Assembly: GCA_948567375.1 (NCBI GenBank)
Contig: OX419755.1
Location: 79,254,218-79,318,217 of the forward strand
DNA length: 64,000 bases
Source of the DNA: Lunularia cruciata
Taxonomy: Eukaryota; Streptophyta; Marchantiopsida; Lunulariales; Lunulariaceae
Direction: 5' to 3'
In this document: one piece after another, positions 48,494 through 58,486 of the stretch
Layout: each line of letters begins with the position of its first letter
Position numbering within the stretch: position 1 is the first letter of the stretch
The notes under the pieces: generated by a model
Told to the model about the DNA's origin: nothing
The model's input: the letters and a program-made list of their open reading frames with translations, nothing else
Database searches by the model: none
Program-made: the position numbers and the translations under genes

Positions 48494-49757
48494 ATGGAGT
48501 TCTTTGGAGATTCCAGAGGAGTTAGCCCTATAGGACGCAGTGGGTTTACTTGGAGTGGTGCTCAGTATCAACCTGTATCTCAGGTCCCAATGAGGGAGGA
48601 GATTGACTCAAAGTTGGAGTTTGACACAAGAGCTGATTCAGTTGAGAGTGCACTTGGTGTGTCCGCACCGTTGTTGTGGGACATGGACAAGATTTATGGG
48701 GCCTCCAAAGGCCCTCGGCATTACTCTGGTACAATGGGTACCATTGAGTTGGATGACTTATCCAAGAGTTCGATAGTTGGTGTGATCTGCAGCAGATGCG
48801 GAACCCAACTTTGTTCACACCCTTCATGGCATGGAAGGGGTTGTTTCAGCACTTGGAGGGTCCACCGATGGATGACTACCATGAGTTGAGGAGAGCTCAT
48901 TTGGAGGAGATTGAGTTATGGAGACAGTATTGGTCTCCACACTATGTCTCCATCACTTTAGGCTCGGTGGCCAGGAGTAGATCGGCTGTACCCCCAAGTT
49001 CTAGCTCAAGTAGTGTTGGTGGAGCTAGTGGAGGTGCACTAGCTGGAGATAGTACTACTACGAGTGGAGGTACCGCTGCAGGAGGTGGTGTGGTACCGGG
49101 GTTTAACCCCATGGTGGAGTTCTTTCTATGTTTGAGGCAGAACTACTACGAGGGAGTACGGACTGACAAGCTGAGGAGCTTGCAGGAGTTCCAGCGGAAG
49201 GCTAGAGAGAGCCTACGCGAGGCATACACTCGCATGAGGCGGCTGATCAGTTTCACTCACGGAGTTACTGAGGCCTAGGCAGTCCAGTTTTGGTATGGGA
49301 TACTGGACAAGGAGTTACGACGTAGAGTTCGTGATGCTACGTTGTTGCAGGCTACTTTGCCCACTTTGGCAGTAGTCTTTGGTTTGGCTGAGCGTATTGA
49401 GCTCAATATGGTGGAGGAGAGAGTGGTGACATCTGGATTTGGTAGGGAGACCTCATCCACAGTTGTGACTTCTTCTAGAGTGCAGCAGAGTGCACCATGC
49501 CTAGTTGGTTTTCAAGGACAGGATGGACAGCCCAGATCCTATGGAGCAAGTGGAGAGCCTAATGGAGTTAGACCCTTACCCTCATTTTTGAGTCAGCAGC
49601 AGCCAATGAGTGGTGGTGTTGCTTGTTGGACTTATGGTGGACCTCACCATAGGAGAGAGGTACTCAGGGCAGCGGACCTAATACCTCTGGTGCATCACAG
49701 CTAGCACAGAGGCAGTGTGAGCATTGCCACAGATTTGGTCACACTAGTGACCGGTGT
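48494..49757 (+). pseudogene. E4 gag with CCHC zinc knuckle
   Basis: Capsid/nucleocapsid precursor. ATG at 48494 (M-E-F-F-G-D-S) opens a frame that shifts near 48790. The gag core is 48796-49460, with W-K-G-L-F-Q-H-L-E-G-P, L-R-S-L-Q-E-F-Q-R-K-A-R-E-S-L and an in-frame TAG at 49276 before A-V-Q-F-W-Y-G-I-L. Low-complexity Ser/Gly stretches (about 48990-49110) sit within gag, and Gly/Arg ones follow it (about 49800-49880). The zinc knuckle [14 protein letters not shown] at 49716-49757 has perfect CX2CX4HX4C spacing but is in a third frame. Confidence 0.85.
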
Positions 49758-50395
49758 TTTGACCTACACTCGGAGTTACAGAGTGGTAGGGCTGCTATGG
49801 CAGGTAGTAGAGGAGCTCCAGTTCATGGAGGACGAGGTGGTAGAGGTGGTGGTAGAGGATCTACACCTAGTAGGGGTGCAGTACCTGCCCTTACTTCTGA
49901 CACAGCTATGGCTACTCGGATCGAGCAATTGGAGCAGAGATTGGCTAGTATAGCTATTGCTCAAAGGAAATCAGATTCGGGTGCTGAGGCTTCCAGACGC
50001 CCCATTGTTCGGGGTGTTGCTATGAATCCAGTTGATCATCCTCATGGAGGCGGTGAAGGACCTCATATGCTGGTGATAAAGATGCTTTGGACTTCATGTG
50101 CGGAGCAGCACAGGTGGATGCATCTGTAGTAGTGACTAGGAGTGCAGTACGTGCTCCAGAGCCTAGAGGAGCATCAGTGGAGTTGGACCCACAGAGAGGA
50201 GAGGTTGGGAGACAGGTCAGACTTCCCCAGTCTTTCATGTTATCTGAGGCATTGTAGATGATATCCATGGTTCTTAGACGTCCCAATGTAGGTGTGGTAG
50301 GTGGTGATGGAGTACATGATGGACTACCTGCTAGTCAGCCACCTACTACTACATAGATTGAGTCTAGCATGATGTTGGGAGCAGCTTAGCTGATT

Positions 50396-51380
50396 ATGCG
50401 GCATCCTTTGTTTTCAGCCAATGACATGTTTACATTGGGAGTTGACCCAGCCCCAGTATTCCGGTTGGCTACCACGTTGTGTGAGAGTAGGGATGGTGCA
50501 GTTCCTACTACTAGAGCAGAGGTGGTTGGTAGTGGAGCTGACTTGGTTGAGGAGCATGGGATCCATTCAGCGACCAGTGGTTTATGGCAGGCAGCAACGG
50601 CTAGACTGGAGGAGTTGCCAGCTAGACCGGCCTTTGAGAGAGCGCGGTTTACACCTGGTGTTGTCCTATTGGATAACCAAAGGGGGATTTTTTGTTTGGT
50701 GGGACCTTCAGGGAAGATCTATACACCACAGAGAGTCTTGTTAGACTCTGGTGCACAGCCCCTTATGTTGGGGAAGGCTGCAATTGTTGGTTTGGAGTTA
50801 CTGAAGACCAATGTGGAGAGGTGTCCATTTCAGATGTAGACATCTCTTGGTGATGATTCGACACAGTACATCACACGTGGAGAGCTTGTTGTCCAGGTTC
50901 AGCCTGGTCATCCGACTGATAGCTTGGTGGTGAGAGCTCAGGCTATTGCAACGATAGCTGAGTCATATGATGTGCGAGTTGGGGGAGCAGTGTTATACCC
51001 CATGGGTTTCAGCATTGACTATTGGGAGGAGACAACCTCTTATAGACCTGGTTGGCAGTCTGGTGAGGGACGAGTATGTCGCCTACCAGTACGCTTTAGT
51101 AGTGGCAGTCTTGGCTCACTACAGTCCGGGACCATGGCAGCATCAGTTTTAGCTTTCAGTGGTGCAGTTACTTGGCCTGGTGACTTGTTGGAGGGGAACG
51201 CCCATGCAAAGCATACTCCAGTACTAGAGGAGATCACTCGGCTTTGGAGTACGAGTGGGATTGTTCCATCCACCTTGGATGTTCCATTGTGGAGTTCAGA
51301 GGAGGCATTGCAGCATCATGCAGATTAGTTGGTGCAACAAGCTTGGAGTGGAGCCTTCGTACCATCAGGAGATGAGTGTG
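50396..51380 (+). pseudogene. E4 protease and pre-methyltransferase region
   Basis: Processes the polyprotein. An open frame 50396-50839 ends with a retropepsin-like segment V-L-L-D-S-G-A-Q-P-L-M-L-G (about 50737-50775). It keeps the Asp-Ser-Gly catalytic triad of clan AA proteases. After a TAG at 50837 (probably from CAG) the same frame continues with the rest of the protease (V-G-G-A-V-L-Y-P-M-G-F). A region of unknown function follows up to the methyltransferase. All of it is in one frame, so protease and methyltransferase were once one polyprotein. Confidence 0.8.
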
Positions 51381-52400
51381 AGGATGAGCCTCCAAAGGCG
51401 ATTGCTTTGACACCTCTGGATACCACACTCATTACTTGGCAGTATCCAATAGAGAGGATATACCTATTGGAGTTGTTTGGTGGGATCAACACCGTACTAG
51501 TTGCGGTGTTACAGGCGGGTATCCGAGTACAGAGGTACTTGTATGTAGAGAGAGATGAGACTGCTAGGCAAGTCTCTCTACATCATGTAGCACACCTAGC
51601 CTATCGGTATCCAAAGTTATTACTGATGTCAGCAGTCAGAGTTTACTAGAAGGCCTTACCAGGAGACATTTCCTTATTGGGGGCGCATGACCTAGAGAGA
51701 CATGGGCCTATTCACTTGGTGATTTCTGGATGGCCATGTTAGGGACATACACGTGCGGGCCACGGTTTGGGTCTTCAAGATCCTCGTTCAGGTGTGTTTT
51801 GGGAGATGTTATGGATATTACGACATCTCCAGGTTCATCAGTCTATTTCTCCAGCTTACCTTTTGGAGAACGTTCCTTTGTTAGGTGATTCTTGCACCAG
51901 AGTGGTGGCGAGTACACATCAGGTCTATTCTTGGATGGGACCTGCTGTATTGTTAGATGCAACCAGAGTGGGATCACGGGCTCATCGTCTTCATCTTTGG
52001 TGGACAAACCTCTTACCCAGAGAGGTTCTACAGTGTGCTTATGATGGGATTCAGCGACTGGACCACATTCTTGTTGATGATATCTTGGATGTTGGGCGTC
52101 AGTCTCAGACAATGGTAGTGGCTGATAGGTCACCTATGGCAGTGGTGAACCTAGTTGGACAGCCTAGAGCTGCATTTCCCACACTCATGAGTTTCCCAGG
52201 GTCTCATGCTTTTTGAGAGGGAGGACCTGGACTTGTTTGGGACTCACAATTACAGCAGTTGGTGGAGCCCAACGCTGATGAGCGAGAGCGGGCGATGGGT
52301 TTTTGCACCAGTATTACCGATGTTCCAACAGTGTCAAAGGCATCCAGGCGTCAGGTGTTAGGTCAGGCTATGGACCTGAACTGTTTGACCTAGATTGTGA
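51380..52400 (+). pseudogene. C5-cytosine DNA methyltransferase domain inside E4 pol
   Basis: Transfers a methyl group from S-adenosylmethionine to carbon 5 of cytosine. Motif I (L-E-L-F-G-G-I-N-T, 51467-51490) is the SAM-binding loop, and motif II follows (Y-V-E-R-D). Motif IV is W-P-C with the catalytic Cys at 51737-51739, but the next codon, normally Gln, is TAG (51740-51742). Motif VI E-N-V is intact at 51866-51874. A motif VIII-like G-S-R-A-H-R is near 51970. Target-recognition/motif IX-X-like text (F-P-T-L-M-S-F; E-R-A-M-G-F; L-G-Q-A-M-D-L-N) runs to 52390. The motifs are in canonical order, unlike plant DRM enzymes, and look most like Dnmt3-type sequences (inference). About 340 residues, in frame with protease and RT; five internal stops counting the boundary ones. 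Confidence 0.9.
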
Positions 52401-53850
52401 GCCTTGGCTTGGCAGAGCAGCGTAGGATGCGCTTGATAGGCATCACCACTCGGACACTTGTGAGCCCTGTGCCTATCGAGACGATTCAGGCACATGTTGG
52501 GGGCGATGGACCGAGTGGACATGGTATTCTTGGGACACATCCAGTAGCTACTAGGGAGAATGGTCTACTTGGAGTCCATCCAAGTGAGCATGGGCTACTT
52601 GGATTACACCCTTGGTCCACATGGGATGCAGCTAGAGGACGTGTGGAGCTTGCAGCCAAAGTGGAGGGAGTTTTTCGCACAGAGGTTGGGACCTCTAGTG
52701 GTCGGAAGCATGACACTATTGCTCCCAAGGGCCTAGTGTAGCAGTCAGTCAGTACGTCTTCCACTCCTACTACAGTTATAGAGGATACTTGGGAGCCAAA
52801 TCTTGGACCCAAGCTTACTGGAGAGGAAAGACGGAGGGTTTGGAGGTTCTTGAGGAGTCACACGAGTTGTTTTGCCTTCAGTATGAAGGATTTGGGTGCT
52901 ATGAAGGGACCTGGTATACTGATTGAGCTGACTAGCGACACACCAGTTTTCTGACATCCTTATCAATATAGTGAGATGGAGAGGACATTGATTCAGAGCC
53001 GGAGTAGTGACCTTTTTGAGGCTGGTTTGGTGGAGATTTCACATGGAGAGTATGCATCAGCAACAGTGATGCCAGCCAAGAAGGGTACACAGGGCAACTA
53101 TACAGATAGGCGGATGTGTGGAGATTACCGTCCTATCAACCGACAGACCAGGGCTGATCGGTATGCCATGCCTACACTAGAGGAGATTTTTGATGCGATT
53201 GGGCATGCAAAGGTCTTCAGTACTTTGGATCTTTGAGCGGGATATCATCAGTTGCCGATCAGGGAGGAGGATAAGTCCAAGACAACATTTTGGGCTATTG
53301 ATCCTCACGGTAAGGATGTGTTATATCAGTGGAAGTTCTTACCATTTGGGTTAAAAGAATGCTCCTGCTGAGTTCCAAAGGGTCATGGATAGGATCCTAG
53401 CTGGATTGGATTTTGCTCGGTGCTATATTGATGACATTTTGGTTTATAGCACTACTATGGAGGAGCATGAGAGACAGTTGTTGGAGGTGTTTGAGAGGTT
53501 GAGATCTCATGGCCTCAAACTACATCTTGGGAAGTGTAGGTTCTTCTACGAGCAGGTTGAGTATTTGGGTCACACTATCTACCCCGGAGGACTTGGTGTT
53601 CAGCAGACCAAGGTAGAGGCTATTGCACATATTCCTCGACCTACAGATGAGAGCAGAGTGCGAGCATTCCTTGGGTTGGCGAACTTCTATTGCTGCTATG
53701 TTAGAGGATTTAGTGCCATTGCCAAGGCCTTGATGAAGCTGACCAAGCTTACACAAGAGTGGTGTTGGAGAGATGAGCAGGAGAGAGCTTTTGTAGAGCT
53801 CAAGGAGAGGTTGACATCTGCTTTTATTTTGAGGAGACCGATCAGGGGAT
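52400..53850 (+). pseudogene. E4 reverse transcriptase
   Basis: A linker (52400-52900) precedes RT. Visible motifs are H-P-Y-Q-Y-S-E-M-E-R, M-C-G-D-Y-R-P-I-N-R-Q-T (about 53115), F-S-T-L-D-L followed by TGA (53234, ancestral Arg codon likely) and A-G-Y-H-Q. W-K-F-L-P-F-G-L-K follows, with an extra A near 53353 shifting the frame. The catalytic Tyr-Ile-Asp-Asp is at 53424-53435, then Y-L-G-H and the connection domain. The active-site residues are intact; stops and the frameshift are the only obvious damage. Confidence 0.92.
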
Positions 53851-54224
53851 GACCATTTCAGGTTCACACTGATTGGAGTATGTTGGGGCTTGGAGCGATG
53901 CTCACCCAGCATGATGATGAGGAGAAGGAGTTTGTGGTGGCCTATGCTAGTCGCTCCAACAATTCAGTGGAGGCGAAGTATAGTTCATATGAGGGAGAGT
54001 GTTTGGCAGCAGCACATCTCCAATGTTACTTATTTGGTAACCCCTTCACTCTCATCACTGATCATCAGCCGCTGAAGTGGTTGATGGAGTCCGACAAGCT
54101 TTTAGGGAAGCTTGCACGATGGGCTCTGATTTTACAGGAGTATGATTTCACGGTTGTTCATAGACCTGGAGTGCTAAACCGTGATGCAGATGGGTTGAGT
54201 AGAAACCCATGTCCCAACCAGTAG
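53851..54224 (+). pseudogene. E4 RNase H
   Basis: Degrades the RNA of the RNA-DNA hybrid. After the TGA at 53850-53852 the frame reads F-Q-V-H-T-D-W-S (first catalytic Asp), Y-E-G-E (catalytic Glu, about 53989) and I-T-D-H-Q-P-L-K-W (second Asp, about 54056). It closes with the typical H-R-P-G...D-A-D-G-L-S-R that links RNase H to integrase. It ends at a TAG (54222) that probably replaces a Gln codon, because pol continues. Confidence 0.9.
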
Positions 54225-55640
54225 GATCAGACCGGAGCACGTTGGCATGGTGAGACAAATGAGGAGATGGTGCCAGGTTGGCATGCATCGGCCTTTTTGT
54301 GTATATTTGCAGAGGCTTTGGTGGTATCTCTCGCAGCGCATATAAGAGGAGTTATTGAGGTCCAAAGAGTGAAGATATTGGTATAGTTCAGCGAGACATT
54401 CATGATGATGTCTTAATGATGGACTATCTTTGCATTGGTGTTGTGGGTGGCACAATTGGGGCCAAGGAGAGAGACCGTGTTCTTCAGCGAGCCAGACGGT
54501 TCAGATTGGAGGGTAGACACCTTTTGCGTGTATGGGAGGATGGTAGAGTGTGAGTAGTACCACTTCCATCACAGAGACCACTATTAGTCCGTCATGCTCA
54601 TGAGGAGCTAGGACATTTTGGAGTAAAGCGTACGTATAGCTTACTCCAGAGTCATTATTGGTGGCGCGGTATGCAGACCAAGGTACAACAGTTTGTTGCC
54701 AGATGTGTGGTTTGTGACTGAGTTAGAGCATCATTCAATGCTCCTACGCCACAGTTACACCCATTACCTATCATGGGATTGGGTTACCGTTGGAGTTTGG
54801 ACTTTGGACTTTGCCGGACCTTTACCGCTGATTGTGAGACATCATCGGTATGTTTTGGTGATGGTGGAGCACTTCTCCAAGTGGATTGAGTTGGTGGCAC
54901 TTCCTGACAAGTCTAGTGAAGGGACAGCTTACTCGTTCCTGGATTGAGTTCTTAGTCATTTTGGTGCACCAGCTGAGGTTTTGATTGATCAGGGTATAGA
55001 GTTCTTGGGGGAGTTTCAGGTCTTGTGTGACAAGGCTTTGATTGATCATCATACTACATCCCGAGATCACCCTGAGGTAGATGGCTTAGCAAAGAGAGTG
55101 GTTCAGATGGTGAAGAGAGGATTGCAAAAGTATGGTTTGCAAAGAGGCCACTTGGGAGATTGGGATCTCCAATTACCTTGGTTGGCCATGGGCTATCGGT
55201 TCAGCCGGCAAGCCTCCTTAGCATCCTTCTCTCCATACTTTCTACTCTATGGACGAGATCCAGATTTACCTGCAGCCATTTGTTGAGATGCTACTGTAGT
55301 TTTGGACTTGGATGACCCCGATGTATGGATGAGCGCATGTTCTCAGCGGGCAGAGATCTTTCGGAGAGTGATGCCGATGGCCTTTGAGAACTTGGCAATT
55401 GCTCAACATAGAGATACTTTACGTTATGCTACCATTTGAGGAGGAGGTTATAGACCCTCAATCCGTCGATTTCATCCAGGAAATTATGTATATCTACAGT
55501 AGACAACACCAACGACACTTGATGTTTCTACAGGCCGCACTATCTTGAGACTGCGTGAGGTTTTGCCATCTGGAGTCCTTGTGTTAGAAGGACGTGATGG
55601 TGTTGTTTGGAAAGATCATATGCGCAATTGTGCGCCATGC
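54225..55640 (+). pseudogene. E4 integrase
   Basis: The HHCC domain (H-A-H-E-E-L-G-H...C-V-V-C, 54593-54715) is followed by the core. The first catalytic Asp is in L-D-F-A-G-P (about 54800), next to a 7-bp duplication (TTTGGAC) that shifts the frame. The second Asp is in I-D-Q-G-I-E-F (about 54984). The third acidic residue is lost: D-G-L-A-K-R-V-V-Q has Lys (AAG, 55092-55094) where Glu is expected. The C-terminal part contains F-H-P-G-N-Y-V-Y and ends in N-C-A-P-C-H-L-P. TGA codons at 54551, 54719, 54945, 55284 and 55437 and a TAG at 55500 interrupt it. Confidence 0.9.
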
Positions 55641-55703
55641 CACCTTCCAAACATTGATGGTACTATGGACCCAAGCTTGGCACTTGTACGTGCAGGCTTG
55701 AGG

Positions 55704-55838
55704 TGTATGTTATGTGGCTCTTCTGGTGGAGCTGCTACTATGTTAGTGTGTGATAGCTGTTTGAGAGGATGGCATATGGCATGTATGACTCCTCCCCTCA
55801 CGGTGGTTCCTCAGGGACAATGGTTATGTCCTAGATGT
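55704..55838 (+). CDS. PHD finger at the C-terminus of E4 pol
   Basis: Within the open frame 55545-55844, eight ligands are spaced C-X2-C-X11-C-X2-C-X4-H-X2-C-X14-C-X2-C (C4HC3), with the conserved Trp two residues before the seventh ligand (G-Q-W-L-C-P-R-C). This is a complete plant-homeodomain zinc finger, a class that often reads histone H3 tail methylation. It directly follows the integrase C-terminal domain in the same frame and ends at a natural-looking TGA (55842). It takes the position held by chromodomains in families A and B. No ligand is mutated, although upstream pol is broken. The binding preference cannot be read from the sequence. Confidence 0.9.
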
Positions 55839-56002
55839 ACTTGACCTATAGTTAGTTCATTCTTTATATGGTATAGATTGCAGACAGGCGACTAACGATG
55901 GGGCTCCATAGCACCCGGCCTCCTGATCTTTGCCCATTAGAGGGTATACCATATACTTAGAGTAGATGGCTATCTGGAGTTAGAGGGACCTAACCGCCAG
56001 CT

Positions 56003-56013
56003 AGGGGGGCGAT
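56003..56013 (+). other. E4 polypurine tract
   Basis: AGGGGGGCGAT directly precedes TGTGGCAC at 56014, as expected for the primer of plus-strand synthesis at the start of the 3' LTR. This supports segment A as the true LTR start. Confidence 0.75.
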
Positions 56014-56569
56014 TGTGGCACTTTAGAGTCCATGTATGACTTATGTGTGAGTTGTGCTTCTATAGTGTATGATGTTGACAACAATGTATGTTGTGTAGCG
56101 ATGTAAATACGCACGACAGCTGTCACGCCATTTGTAGTTCCACATCTAGATGCTCGGACACTGGAGTTCCAGTGATAGAAGTTAGAGTTATTTTAGCAGT
56201 TTCTCAAAGACTACTTTCCGACAGTTAGATTTTGTGTTTGGGGTATTGACTTCACGGTGGGGCCCATTGTCACTTTGCACCATTCCTACCGTCAAGTGTG
56301 CCGTCAGTGGGACCGTTAGGGTTTCAATGCTAGCTCGAGTCCAAGGGGTATAGTTTCAAAGTGAGCTCCAGAGAGCTCACTTCTCTGATGTTGAGCCTTT
56401 GAGTTCTTGGCTATGGTGGACAGAGGCCGGCAAGCATCACCTGGATTCTCTTTGCTTGAGTGAGTGTGGCTTGATTGTAATCAGTGCCTAGTTGTTGGCA
56501 GTTTATAGAGTGACAGATCAAGTACTGATCTGAGTTGAGTTGAGTTGAGAGTGTTAAGCAATCTGATTA
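56014..56569 (+). repeat. E4 3' LTR (segments A + B)
   Basis: Segment A is 56014-56120 (TGTGGCAC...CGACAGC) and segment B is 56121-56569 (TGTCACGCC...CTGATTA). The A/B border is the palindrome GACAGCTGTC (56115-56124). B matches the 5' copy 46722-47168. Confidence 0.82.
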
Positions 56570-56570
56570 T

Positions 56571-56675
56571 TGTGGCACTTTAGAGTCTATGTATGACTTA
56601 TGTGTGAGTTGTGCTTCTATAGTGTATGATGTTGACAGCGATGTATGTTGTGTAGCGATGTAAATGCGCATGACA
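56571..56675 (+). repeat. E4 extra copy of LTR segment A
   Basis: 105 bp, TGTGGCAC...GCATGACA, nearly identical to 56014-56120 but ending two bases (GC) earlier, exactly at the outer end of the element. It follows segment B through the junction CTGATTA-T-TGTGGC. Confidence 0.85.
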
Positions 56676-58486
56676 CCTTGTCCTCCATATAGGTGACCTT
56701 TGAACAACATAGAGATCAGAATTGAAGAGGAGGAGGTTGGAATCACATTGGCAAGAGGAGGAAGTGGATGTGGAAAACCACCCAAGAATTGGCCTTTTAG
56801 GAATTGAAAGATGCATTATTATATGCACTAATCTTGAAATGGTATGAATGACCCAAAATGTCCAATCAAGCTAGCAATAGATGCATCAAGCATTACAATA
56901 GGAGTAGTTTTATAATGGAATGGAATGATGGATGGCACTAAGATGCATATTTCTCTTGAAAGCTATCATTGGCAAAATGCAACTATCACACCATTAAACA
57001 AGAAGAGTTGGCCATTGTCCTTGCAACCAAGCATTGGAAGCACTATCTTGGCAAGAAAGCATTTATAGTGGAGATAGATCACAAACCTCTAGTCTACCTT
57101 GAGACATAGAAAGATCTATTTTGTTGATAGATTTGGTGGGAAAACTAGAAACAATGGTTCAATATGACAATCACATGTGTGGAAGACAAGAAGCAATTGG
57201 CAAATGCATTCACCCAAATGCCTATGGTGAACAATCTGGTGGTAGAGATCAAGATAAACCCAAAATTTTGGCTAAGGATTCTTATTGCTATAAAGACTAA
57301 TCCAAAAATTGTAAGAGCTCAATCGTCCAAGGACATAACCAGTACCCAAGGACTCACCTTTCATGATGTCAAGTTGTGGATCCCAAATGCCTTAGAACTA
57401 GGAACCACCATCCTAGCAAAATGTCATGATTTTGCCATTATAGGTCATGTTGGAGTGGACAAGACCTTAGATGAAGTCAAATGCCAATATTATTGGCCCA
57501 ATATGAATAATGATATGGTGGAGTACGTTCAAAGTTACCTACTTTATCAACAAAATAAAGCTTCTAATCATGCTCTTGTAAGACTCCTTCAACCCCTCCC
57601 TACTCTTACATAATGTTGGGAACATGTCAACATGGATTTGGTTTATGAATTGCACAACCACCTTAGGGTTTGACTCCATTGTAGTCTTTGTAGACCAACT
57701 TAGCAAAATGATTCATGTGTGTCTTACGACCAAAGACGTGATTGTCTAAAATTAACTTAATTGTTCTTAGTTGTAGTCTTTTCTCACCATGGCCTATCTT
57801 GAGTGCTCATCACTGATCAAGGCACTCAATTCACTAGTTTATTTTGGAGAACACTCTTTGGCCATATCCATAGCATACTATCCACAAATTGATGGACAAA
57901 TAGAGTAGGCTAATCGCATTATGGAGGACATACTTCAAGGTCTCACCTTAGAGGAGCAAGAAAGGGGGATACCTTACTCCCTCTAGTGGAATTTGCCTAC
58001 AACAACTCAATGAATACATCTACAAAAGTCATAATATTCTTCTTCATGTGTAGAGATTACCCTTTCATACCTTAAAGCTTGGTAAAAAGCCACCCAATGG
58101 CCACAAAGGTTGAAGTTGTCAACACTTTTGTTTCTAAAATCCAACAAGGTGTAGAGAATGCCAAGGATAGGTTGTAGATTGCCCAAAATCAACAAAAACA
58201 ATATGCAAGTGCATATTGTAGGAACATGGAGTTCAACATTGGATATCAAGTCTGGTTGTCCACAACCAACCTCACCTTAGTTGGCCCTTGAAAGCTCATA
58301 CCTTTTTTTATTGGGCATTTTCCCATCCTCCCTGGAATCGGGGCAATGGCCTATCACCTCAAGCTGCCGCCACACATGAAGATCTATCCAATGTTCCATG
58401 TTTCCTTACTATACAAATATGCATCAGACCGCACCACTTTCCTTCTATATATGAAGTTTGACCTTGTTAAACACTCACTGATGGCA
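56676..58486 (+). pseudogene. E5 RNase H and integrase
   Basis: E5 resumes after E4. A deletion near 56755 joins the post-gag region ('attgaagaggagga') directly to RNase H ('ggaagtggatgtggaaaacc'), so protease and RT are missing compared with E3. The RNase H remnant spans 56780-57160. An open stretch 57164-57613 covers the RNase H end and the integrase zinc domain (H...G-H-V-G-V-D-K-T-L-D). Its two Cys now read Tyr (Y-L-L-Y). The core to about 58250 has many stops. The F-H-V-S-L-L block is near 58400. Confidence 0.82.

Larger units (their letters stand above)
46722..56675 (+). mobile_element. E4: Ty3/Gypsy element encoding a DNA methyltransferase and a PHD finger
   Basis: A plus-strand retroelement inserted in E5. 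The outer ends are TGTCACGCC (46722) and GCATGACA (56675), with CCTT on both sides (46718-46721 and 56676-56679). The E5 sequence is continuous across the site. Gene order is gag (48494-49757, with CCHC), protease, C5-cytosine methyltransferase, RT, RNase H, integrase, PHD finger, polypurine tract. After gag almost everything lies in one frame to 53340, then a single-base shift. The GC content is higher than in the surrounding elements. Many premature TAG/TGA codons make it inactive. LTR segments are arranged B-int-A-B-A (separate entries). Confidence 0.93.

Noticed and set aside
51380-52400. Bacterial contamination or a separate host methyltransferase gene
   Set aside because: The domain is in the same frame as the protease before it and the RT after it, inside one element bounded by LTR pieces.
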